Assembly (NCBI GenBank): GCA_027483795.1
Contig: JAIXTT010000035.1
Location: forward strand, 1 to 55,087
Source: Hyphomicrobiales bacterium
GTDB taxonomy: Bacteria > Pseudomonadota > Alphaproteobacteria > Rhizobiales > Beijerinckiaceae
Length of the DNA stretch: 55,087 nt
Reading direction: 5' to 3'
Below the pieces are notes generated by a model. The model ran no database searches, had not been told where the DNA came from, and worked only from the letters and a program-made list of their open reading frames with translations. Shown here in pieces: positions 7,825 to 14,014 of the stretch. Each line of letters opens with the position of its first letter. Positions within the stretch are counted from its first letter, which is position 1. The translations under genes were made by a program, and so were the position numbers.

Positions 7825-9080
7825 TCGTCACCCTCATCCTCGTCTTTTTCGGACTGCTGTTCCTCGCGGTGCCTGTCGGGCACGTGCTCGTCGCGGCGGC
7901 AGGCGCATCGATCCTCGCCTCCGGCCATCTGCCGCTCATGATCGTCGTCCAGCAGATGTTCCAGCAGACGCAGTCTTTCCCGATGCTGGCGCTGCCCTTC
8001 TTCATCCTGTCGGGAAGCCTGATGATGAGCGGCCGCCTCGGCCGCAACATGATCGAATTCGCGACCCTGCTCGTGCAGCGCTATCGCGGCGGCTTGACCT
8101 CGACCAGCGTGGTCGGGTCCGCCGTGTTCGGCGGCGTGTCGGGCTCGGCGGTCGCCGACGCCACTGCCATCGGCGGCATGCTGATCCCCTGGCAGAAGCA
8201 GGCCGGCTATCCGCCCGCCTATTGCGCGGCCAACAACGCTGCGGCCTCGACGATCGCGATCCTGATCCCGCCGTCGATACCGATGATCCTTTATTCGCTC
8301 GTGTCCGACGTATCGGTCAGCGCGCTCTTCTTCGCGGGCGTGCTGCCGGGGCTGATGCTCACCGCGGTCTTCGTGGTAGTGAACAATCTTTCGGCCCGCT
8401 TCCGGGGCTTTCCCTTCGAGACTATCCCCTTCGACGGGCCCAAGCTGCGCAGGCTTCTCCTTCAAGCCGCGCCCGCCTTGGCCATGCCGCTTTTCATTCT
8501 GCTCTTCCTGCGTTTCGGCATTGCGACGCCGACGGAAGTGTCGGTGCTCGCCGTGCTCTACGCATTGGCTGCGGGCCTCTTCATCTACCACGACATGACC
8601 TGGGCGCGCTTCTACGCCGCGGTGATCTCTGCGGGCGTGGCGACGGGCGTCGTGATGCTCGTCATCATGGCTTCAGCCGTCGTCGGCTGGATCATGACCA
8701 TGGAACAGGTCCCGATTCTCTTCTCGCAATGGGCCTTGGGCACGCTGAAGGAGCCTTGGCTGATCATCCTGGCCATGAACGTGATCATGCTGATTGCGGG
8801 CATGTTCATCGACCTGCCGGCCGCCATTCTGCTGCTCGGACCGATCTTCGTTCCGCTCGCCAAGGTGATCGGCCTCGATCTGACGCAGCTGGGGATCATG
8901 ATGGTCCTGAACCTTGCCATCGGCCTCTACACGCCGCCCGTCGGCACGACGCTGTTCATTTCGGCCTCGATCGCCCGCACGAAGATCATCGAGACCACGA
9001 AGGAACTCTTCCCCTTCTATCTGATGGCGCTGCTGGTGCTGCTCGCGTTCTCCTATATCCCCGGGCTCACGCTGCACTGA
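7821..9080 (+). CDS. dctM: TRAP transporter large permease (DctM family)
   Basis: Channel-forming subunit of 419 residues, the normal length, with about twelve hydrophobic segments. Recognisable motifs include VPVGHVL near the N-terminus, LALPFFILSGSLMMSGRLG, VFGGVSGSAVADATAIGGMLIP, IPPSIPMILYS, and the C-terminal NLAIGLYTPPVGTTLF. The start is GTG 7821, overlapping the dctQ stop; the longer upstream frame is a shadow of dctQ. It uses a sodium or proton gradient to import the ligand delivered by DctP. Confidence 0.93.
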   Translation: MIVTLILVFFGLLFLAVPVGHVLVAAAGASILASGHLPLMIVVQQMFQQTQSFPMLALPFFILSGSLMMSGRLGRNMIEFATLLVQRYRGGLTSTSVVGSAVFGGVSGSAVADATAIGGMLIPWQKQAGYPPAYCAANNAAASTIAILIPPSIPMILYSLVSDVSVSALFFAGVLPGLMLTAVFVVVNNLSARFRGFPFETIPFDGPKLRRLLLQAAPALAMPLFILLFLRFGIATPTEVSVLAVLYALAAGLFIYHDMTWARFYAAVISAGVATGVVMLVIMASAVVGWIMTMEQVPILFSQWALGTLKEPWLIILAMNVIMLIAGMFIDLPAAILLLGPIFVPLAKVIGLDLTQLGIMMVLNLAIGLYTPPVGTTLFISASIARTKIIETTKELFPFYLMALLVLLAFSYIPGLTLH

Positions 9081-9096
9081 CCCGGGACCATCGAAA

Positions 9097-9121
9097 GACG
9101 GGACCGCCTTGCGGCCCCGTC
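9097..9121 (+). terminator. Stem-loop between dctM and the dehydrogenase gene
   Basis: Arms gacgggaccgc (9097-9107) and gcggccccgtc (9111-9121) pair with one mismatch around a 3-nt loop. No T-run follows. It could attenuate transcription entering the dehydrogenase gene 19 bases downstream. Confidence 0.4.
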
Positions 9122-9140
9122 GTCATTCGGAAAATCGGAC

Positions 9141-10013
9141 ATGAAACGCATCGGTTTCGTCGGGCTCGGGGCGATGGGCTCCAGAATGGCGCTCAACCTC
9201 GTGAAGAGGGGTTTCGAGGTTGTGGGATATGACCTGCGTCCCGAGGCTGCGGCGGCGCTGGCCGCGGCGGGCGGCCGCGCCGCCGCGACGAGCGCTGAGG
9301 CGGCGCGGGACGCGGACGCGCTGCTGCTGATGGTCATCAATGCCGTGCAGGCAGAGGCCGCGCTGTTCGATGATGGGGCGCTCGACGCTCTTCCCGCGGA
9401 GGCTACGGTCGTCCTGACGGCGACGTGCCCCCCCGGTGCGGTGCGCGCCATCGCCGAGCGGGTTGAGGCGACCGGCCGCCGGTTCGTCGACTCGCCCGTC
9501 TCGGGCGGGACGGCGGGCGCGGAGGCCGCGACGCTCACCATCATGGCCGCGGCTCCGAAGCCGGTCTTCGAGGACGTCCGGCCCGTGCTCGCGGCTCTCG
9601 GCGACAAAATCTTCCATGTCGGCGAAGCTGCGGGACAGGGCGCGACGGTGAAGACCGTCAACCAGCTCCTATGCGGGGTTCATATCGCCGTCCTGGCCGA
9701 ATCCTTTGCGCTGGCGGAGAAGGCCGGCATCGATCTCGATCTCCTGCTGGAGATCATGAGCGGTTCGTCGGCCTCGAGCTGGATGCTGAAGGACCGCGGC
9801 CCGCGCATGCTGCAGGCTCAGCCCGAGGTTTCGAGCGCCGTCGACATCTTCGTGAAGGATCTTGGCCTCGTCCTCGAAGCGGGCGCGGACCTGAAGACGG
9901 CCTTGCCGCTCGCGGCCGGAGCGAGGCAGATGTTCCTCGCCGCCTCCGGCTCGGGCCACGGCCTTGCCGACGATAGTCAGGTGATCCGGTCGTATCGAGC
10001 GTTGAACGGGTAA
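9141..10013 (+). CDS. NAD-dependent beta-hydroxyacid dehydrogenase (3-hydroxyisobutyrate / L-threonate dehydrogenase type)
   Basis: A 290-residue member of the 3-hydroxyisobutyrate dehydrogenase family. Visible are the Rossmann motif GFVGLGAMGSRMA (5-17), the substrate-binding SPVSGGTAGAE near residue 116 and the catalytic lysine K171 in GQGATVKTVNQLL, normally GxxxKxxNN; here the two Asn are N-Q. The context (split transketolase, TRAP importer for a carboxylate) favours a sugar-acid substrate, and the sequence looks closest to L-threonate dehydrogenase (LtnD) among the members I know. However, the partner genes of the threonate pathway (isomerase, four-carbon acid kinase, decarboxylase) are missing. 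It is the last gene of the plus-strand run. Confidence 0.85.
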   Translation: MKRIGFVGLGAMGSRMALNLVKRGFEVVGYDLRPEAAAALAAAGGRAAATSAEAARDADALLLMVINAVQAEAALFDDGALDALPAEATVVLTATCPPGAVRAIAERVEATGRRFVDSPVSGGTAGAEAATLTIMAAAPKPVFEDVRPVLAALGDKIFHVGEAAGQGATVKTVNQLLCGVHIAVLAESFALAEKAGIDLDLLLEIMSGSSASSWMLKDRGPRMLQAQPEVSSAVDIFVKDLGLVLEAGADLKTALPLAAGARQMFLAASGSGHGLADDSQVIRSYRALNG

Positions 10014-10218
10014 CTACGAGTGCGTTGACGGAGCGAACCAAACGGTGCCGGGATCAGACGGCACGACGGAGCGTCTCCTGCCGGCGGTCTCCGGTCTCCG
10101 AAAAATCAGCGAAGGGTGCCGGTCCGAGGGACTCGACTGGTCAGCAACAGTTACGCTCCCACGCTTTCACGTCTGCCGAACTCAGACAGCGCAGTGCACC
10201 GTCAACTCTCGGTGGTTT

Positions 10219-10234
10219 TCTGTCCCCGCAACCA
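10219..10234 (+). other. tRNA 3'-end-like fragment (possible attachment-site remnant)
   Basis: The bases tctgtccccgcaacca resemble the acceptor-stem 3' strand and CCA end of a tRNA (compare the ctgcccccgcaacca end common in initiator tRNAs). No T-arm or anticodon arm precedes it, so no complete tRNA is present. Such fragments are left at one end of elements that integrate into tRNA genes. Speculative. Confidence 0.25.
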
Positions 10235-10385
10235 CCGAAAGTCGACGCCCCATAGGCCAACACGCCATGGGGCGTTCGCCGTTCAAGGCTCCGACGCAAG
10301 GGTCCCCGCCGAAGCGCAGGTCAACTCAAGCCCCAGCCGGCCATGCTCCCGTTCCTCGTCCCGTCACCGTCCGAGACCTTCGGGG

Positions 10386-10405
10386 CGTGATCCGATCTCG
10401 GACGG
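10386..10405 (+). repeat. Right copy of 20-bp imperfect direct repeat
   Basis: The sequence cgtgatccgatctcggacgg matches 252-271 at 18 of 20 positions in the same orientation. Part of it also forms one arm of a hairpin downstream of soxA (10369-10403). Confidence 0.4.
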
Positions 10406-10428
10406 GAGAAATCTCCGAACTCACGGCA

Positions 10429-11214
10429 TCAGGGCCGAACCCCGGGCGTTTCCATCGGCATTCCGCGGGCGCGATCCATCAGGAAGAGTTCGAGTGCGAT
10501 CAATTCATCGGCGCCGTAGGGAAAGGGCTCCGCTCGCACTCCGGTGAGGCAACCGCGGATGCGCCGCTGGAGCGAGCCGACGGTCTGCCATTCAAGACGA
10601 TGGATCGGATAACCCGTCGGATGCGCTTCCGGGATCGGAGCGCTGCCCAAGCGTCGGCCGGCATTGTCGTCATGGCATTGCGCGCATGAAAGCTCGAGCT
10701 GTCCGAAACGGGTCCGCCACAGGCCGCGGCCGGTTTCGATCCCTCGGGAGAGGCGCGGATCCTCGCCCGTCGTGACGCGCGTTCCCCGCGCCTTGTGAGC
10801 GACGAAGGTCATGAGCGCGAGGAGAGGGCGGCTCTCGAAGGCGGGCGGTTCGATCAGAAGATGTTCGGCGCTGCATTTCCGGATGCGTCCGGCCAGATCG
10901 ACGGGCTTCCCCTCGGCGACGTCGAAGGCCGGGTATCGGGCCGCGACGCCCCTCATGCCCGAACCGTCGGCGCCGTGGCAATCGGCGCAGCTGCGCCCGG
11001 CGGGGCCGGTCGGTCGAGACCAGAGTTCCGCGCCTTCGAGAACGGTCAACATGCCCGGATTGGCCATGTCGTCGTCCTGCATCGCCCGGGTCTGCGGGCT
11101 CATGAAGAGGTAGCCCGATCGGCGTCCGTCGCCTGCTTCCGAGGATGCGGGTGCAGACGTCATCGCCGCGATCAAGGCGGCGATCAGAGCGGTCGAAAAC
11201 CGTCGGGACGTCAT
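10429..11214 (-). CDS. soxA: SoxA, sulfur-oxidation diheme cytochrome c
   Basis: Periplasmic SoxA partners SoxX to attach a sulfur substrate oxidatively to the SoxY cysteine. The 261 residues show a Sec-type signal peptide (about 1-25), two haem c sites (C76-A-D-C-H80 and C177-A-Q-C-H181), C114 in IRKC as a probable haem ligand, and the active-site cysteine C222 in RIRGCLTGVRAEPFPY, the SoxA hallmark. It is therefore the diheme type. The start ATG 11214 overlaps the soxZ stop (ATGA). It is the last gene of the operon; soxK and soxB, which follow soxA in some bacteria with the order soxFXYZA, are absent and a repeat-bearing intergenic region follows instead. Confidence 0.92.
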   Translation of the reverse strand: MTSRRFSTALIAALIAAMTSAPASSEAGDGRRSGYLFMSPQTRAMQDDDMANPGMLTVLEGAELWSRPTGPAGRSCADCHGADGSGMRGVAARYPAFDVAEGKPVDLAGRIRKCSAEHLLIEPPAFESRPLLALMTFVAHKARGTRVTTGEDPRLSRGIETGRGLWRTRFGQLELSCAQCHDDNAGRRLGSAPIPEAHPTGYPIHRLEWQTVGSLQRRIRGCLTGVRAEPFPYGADELIALELFLMDRARGMPMETPGVRP

Positions 11215-11531
11215 ATGACTTCGATCCCGGCTCGCTCCTCGCGTACGGCGCCCTGATCGTCGATCCAGCGGAAAAGAATTCCGCCGCTCCGCGTCGCCCT
11301 GAGCCGGAACGCGATATAGGGGTTGGCCGCGACGGCCGGATGAAGCTCCGCCGCGAACACGACCGCACCGTCATAGATGCATTCGAACCTCCGCAGGATG
11401 AGGCGGGGCACGAAGCCTCCTTCCGGCAAAGGACGAAATCCGGTCTCCATCGGATGTTGGACCAAGGTGCGGATCTCGATGATCTCGCCGGCTCGGGCGC
11501 GGGGCGGGACGTGGATCAGGGCGCGGCTCAC
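11211..11531 (-). CDS. soxZ: SoxZ, sulfur carrier complex subunit
   Basis: A 106-residue immunoglobulin-like protein that forms the SoxYZ carrier heterodimer in the periplasm. Family features are the start PPRARAGEIIEIRTLVQHPMETG, FECIYDGAVVF, HPAVAANPYIAF and FRWIDDQG. No signal peptide is expected, because SoxZ is normally co-exported with SoxY. It starts at GTG 11531, four bases after the soxY stop, and overlaps soxA by ATGA, consistent with stoichiometric production. Confidence 0.92.
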   Translation of the reverse strand: MSRALIHVPPRARAGEIIEIRTLVQHPMETGFRPLPEGGFVPRLILRRFECIYDGAVVFAAELHPAVAANPYIAFRLRATRSGGILFRWIDDQGAVREERAGIEVI

Positions 11532-11535
11532 GGGA

Positions 11536-11997
11536 TCATCCCTCGATGCAGGCGGGCAGCGTGACGAGCAATTCGGCGGAAGCGGCTCGGACGCTTCCGT
11601 CGCTCATCCGGGCAAGAGCGTGGATGGTCTGCGTGTCGCCGAGCCGAATGCGGGTCATGACCCAAGCCTGACCGCATCGAGGCCCCAGTCGGAAACGGGC
11701 GATGTCCGGGAGCGGGTTGCGTTCGCTGAAGAGTGCGATCTCCGCGACATGGTCCGTCTCGGTCATCGGGCTTTCGACCGATACCGTGAGAGGAACGGAA
11801 TTGCCGTTCTCGACCAAGGGCGGAATGTCCAGAAGAACCCGGCCGTTCATCGGGGCGACCCCGCCCGCGAACTCCCGCATCGCGGTCAGCGTCCGTGGCG
11901 GCGGCGCCGCATGCGCGGGCCGAAGGGATAGGCCGAGGATCAGGGCGGGGAGGCCCGTCACGATCAGGCGGCGGCGCGATAGAGCGGCGAAATCCAT
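11536..11997 (-). CDS. soxY: SoxY, sulfur carrier protein with non-canonical C-terminus
   Basis: The 153-residue carrier subunit that holds the sulfur intermediate on a C-terminal cysteine. It has a twin-arginine export signal (SRRRLIVTG near residues 7-15, then a hydrophobic stretch to AHA) and the SoxY beta-sandwich features VPLTVSVESPMTETDHVAEIALF. The protein ends LVTLPACIEG. Canonical SoxY ends in GGCGG, so here the cysteine (C150) is kept but followed by three residues and lacks the flanking glycines. The start ATG 11997 lies 14 bases after the soxX stop. Identity is secure from fold pattern and neighbours; the altered swinging arm may change substrate or partner specificity. Confidence 0.88.
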   Translation of the reverse strand: MDFAALSRRRLIVTGLPALILGLSLRPAHAAPPPRTLTAMREFAGGVAPMNGRVLLDIPPLVENGNSVPLTVSVESPMTETDHVAEIALFSERNPLPDIARFRLGPRCGQAWVMTRIRLGDTQTIHALARMSDGSVRAASAELLVTLPACIEG

Positions 11998-12011
11998 CCA
12001 AGGGGCTCCCG

Positions 12012-12467
12012 TCAGCGCAAGGTCGTCAGAAAGGCGACCACGTCCTCGATGTCCTGTGCGGAGAGAATGGGTCGTCCGCGGTGTGCCGGCGCAACCCGAG
12101 CGCCGGAACCCGCGCGATGATAGGCCGGCATGATCGTATCGGGGTCCAACCGTTCGGGCGCGACGACCCGAAGCCGCAATTGAGCCGCGTTCCATCGCGA
12201 CCCGGTTCCCTCGAGAGACGGAGCGAGGTCGCCCATGAAGCGCTGCTCGGGAAAAGGCCCGCTGTGGCAGAGCAGGCAAAGACCCTTCTGACGATCGACG
12301 ATGATCGCCCGCCCCCGATCCGCTCGGCCCTCGGCCCCTTGGAGCGGGATCGGGATCCCGTCCCCGACGATCTCGTAGGTCGCGACCTGTGCGCAAGCGT
12401 CCGCCGCAACCGAGGCCGCCATCAATCCTGCGGCGATCAAGCCGGTGCAGCGCCGAATGCCGCGCAT
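12012..12467 (-). CDS. soxX: SoxX, sulfur-oxidation monoheme cytochrome c
   Basis: The 151-residue partner of SoxA. It has a signal peptide (about 1-27), one haem c site C64-L-L-C-H68 followed by SGPFPEQRFMGDLAPSL, and an axial Met candidate M113 in DPDTIMPAYHR, all characteristic of SoxX. The C-terminal helix reads SAQDIEDVVAFLTTLR. The ATG at 12467 is separated by one base from the soxF stop, so it is translationally coupled. The longer open frame upstream is the shadow of soxF. Confidence 0.93.
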   Translation of the reverse strand: MRGIRRCTGLIAAGLMAASVAADACAQVATYEIVGDGIPIPLQGAEGRADRGRAIIVDRQKGLCLLCHSGPFPEQRFMGDLAPSLEGTGSRWNAAQLRLRVVAPERLDPDTIMPAYHRAGSGARVAPAHRGRPILSAQDIEDVVAFLTTLR

Positions 12468-12468
12468 C

Positions 12469-13728
12469 TCAACCGAAGCTCTCGTTCGTGGCCGCCGCAA
12501 ACCAGGCATCGGCATGGGCGGCTTCCATCCGTCGATCCTCATCCGACGCATCCGCCGCACTCGTGCCGCCGGATCCGGGAATGTCCGCAAGCATGCCGTT
12601 GGTGCCCGGGCGATAGACCCCCGCCACCGATATGGCGCGCCGGGGCGCCACCAGACTGTAGCAGGTATTGATGAGCCTCGGCTCGACCGGCCGGCGCCCG
12701 TCGAAGATCGCGACGAGCGCATCCGCAAGGACTTTGGCTTGGGAATTGGCGGCGAAGGCCGATTTGGGCATGGCGCCCATCGCCGCGGCATCCCCGAGGA
12801 CATGAATGCCGGGATGCAGCCGCGACTCGAATGCCAAGGGCTCGACGGGACACCAGCCGGATCGATCGACGAGGCCGCTTTCGCGTGCGATGCGCGCCGC
12901 GCGCTGGGGCGGGATGACGTTGGCCACGTCGAAGCGGACCGATCCGAACTCCGTGACCAGACGCCGTCCCGCGACGTCGACCTCGATCACTCTGCCGCCC
13001 TGTGCGAGCGGTACATGCTCGATCAGTCCGGGATAGAGCGTCTCCCATTCGCGCAGGAAGAGACGGCGCTTGGAGAAGTCGTCCTTGGCGTCGAGCAGAA
13101 GCAGTTTCGCGCGCGGCTTCCGGGTCTTCAGAAAATGCGCGATCAGGCTCGCCCTTTCATAGGGTCCCGGCGGACAACGATAGGGATTGGCGGGGATCGC
13201 CATCGCGACGACGCCGCCGTCGTCCATCGCCGCGAGCCGTCTGTGCAGCAAATCGGTCTGCGGCCCGGCCCGCCATGCATGCGGAAGAAGGTCTTCGGCC
13301 TCCTCGTCGTAGCCGGGCAGGGCGTCGAAACGGATCTCGATCCCCGGCGCCATGACCAAGCGATCGAAATCGAGCCTTCCGCCGTCCGCCAGAACGACGC
13401 GGCGTTCATTCGGATCGACCCGCGTCGCCGCCTGCGCCACGACCGTGACGCCGGCTTCGCGCAGTCCTCCATATCCGAAGCGCTGTTCTTCGAGCCCGCG
13501 CAGACCCGCGACGACGAGATTGCTGTGCGGACAGGCAAGATAGGTCGGCGAAGGCTCGACCAACGTCACTGCGACGCCTTGCGCGGCGAGCCTTCTCGCG
13601 CAGGTCGCGCCGGCGAACCCGCCTCCGATCACCACGACGCGCGGCGATGCTCCGCGGGCGACGACGCGAGACGCGCCGCCTGCAAAAGAAGCCGCAAGGC
13701 CCGCAAGAAACGTCCGGCGCGCGATCAC
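12469..13728 (-). CDS. soxF: SoxF / FccB-type sulfide dehydrogenase flavoprotein subunit
   Basis: Flavocytochrome c sulfide dehydrogenase flavoprotein, 419 residues, exported by Tat (ARRTFLAGLAA, residues 3-13). Seen: FAD-binding VVVIGGGFAG (31-40), the redox cysteines C185 in YRCPPGPYERA and C356 in NTCYSLVAP, which form the catalytic disulfide in FccB, and GIHVLGDAA near 307-315. It oxidises sulfide or a sulfur intermediate and passes electrons to a cytochrome c. The start GTG 13728 overlaps the stop of the upstream small cytochrome gene (GTGA), so that cytochrome is the likely electron acceptor. Confidence 0.92.
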   Translation of the reverse strand: MIARRTFLAGLAASFAGGASRVVARGASPRVVVIGGGFAGATCARRLAAQGVAVTLVEPSPTYLACPHSNLVVAGLRGLEEQRFGYGGLREAGVTVVAQAATRVDPNERRVVLADGGRLDFDRLVMAPGIEIRFDALPGYDEEAEDLLPHAWRAGPQTDLLHRRLAAMDDGGVVAMAIPANPYRCPPGPYERASLIAHFLKTRKPRAKLLLLDAKDDFSKRRLFLREWETLYPGLIEHVPLAQGGRVIEVDVAGRRLVTEFGSVRFDVANVIPPQRAARIARESGLVDRSGWCPVEPLAFESRLHPGIHVLGDAAAMGAMPKSAFAANSQAKVLADALVAIFDGRRPVEPRLINTCYSLVAPRRAISVAGVYRPGTNGMLADIPGSGGTSAADASDEDRRMEAAHADAWFAAATNESFG

Positions 13729-14012
13729 GGGGACGCCGTTGCGAAATGCTCCGCGATCGCGTCGAGCTCCGCCGGCGTGAACCCGCGTGCGATCCGGTCC
13801 ATCACCGTCGCCGGCCTGGATCCGTCGCGAAAATCGCGCAGGGCGACCGCCGTTTCGGCGGCGGGCCTTCCCGCGATCGGCGGGATCGAGGAAGACCGTT
13901 GCGGAGCGACGTGGCATCCCGTGCAGGACGATGCCCCGGGCGGCGCAATCTCCGCCGTCGCCGAAAGTGACGCCGAGACGAGCAGCAAAAGAGCCGCCGC
14001 GCAAAGCCTCAT
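13725..14012 (-). CDS. Small monoheme periplasmic cytochrome c (FccA-like)
   Basis: A 95-residue class I-type cytochrome with a signal peptide (about 1-20), one haem site C30-T-G-C-H34 and a Met in ATVMDRIARGFTP as likely sixth ligand, ending in DAIAEHF. It lies between the molybdenum hydroxylase gene (two-base gap) and soxF (GTGA overlap). It is therefore a candidate electron acceptor for either or both: FccB flavoproteins use a small cytochrome, and IorB-type hydroxylases often deliver electrons to cytochromes c. The start ATG 14012 is the only one giving a proper signal peptide. Confidence 0.85.
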   Translation of the reverse strand: MRLCAAALLLLVSASLSATAEIAPPGASSCTGCHVAPQRSSSIPPIAGRPAAETAVALRDFRDGSRPATVMDRIARGFTPAELDAIAEHFATASP

Positions 14013-14014
14013 GC

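Larger units (their letters stand above)
10014..10428. other. 415-bp intergenic region between the TRAP block and soxA, with repeat and tRNA-end-like remnants
   Basis: I see no convincing gene. It contains a 9-bp inverted repeat (tcggtggtt at 10209-10217, aaccaccga at 10230-10238), a 16-nt sequence like a tRNA 3' end inside and beside it, and an 8-bp stem (gtccgaga at 10369-10376, tctcggac at 10396-10403) that may terminate soxA. It also holds the right copy of the direct repeat. Open frames here lack ribosome sites and recognisable content. Confidence 0.5.

Noticed and set aside
10200-10240. Complete tRNA gene
   Set aside because: Only the acceptor-stem 3' strand and CCA-like end are present. 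No T-arm, anticodon arm or D-arm can be folded upstream.
10045-10689. Plus-strand open frame of 214 codons in and beyond the TRAP-sox gap
   Set aside because: No ribosome site, composition unlike real proteins here, and it runs antisense into soxA. The 415-bp gap is better read as non-coding.
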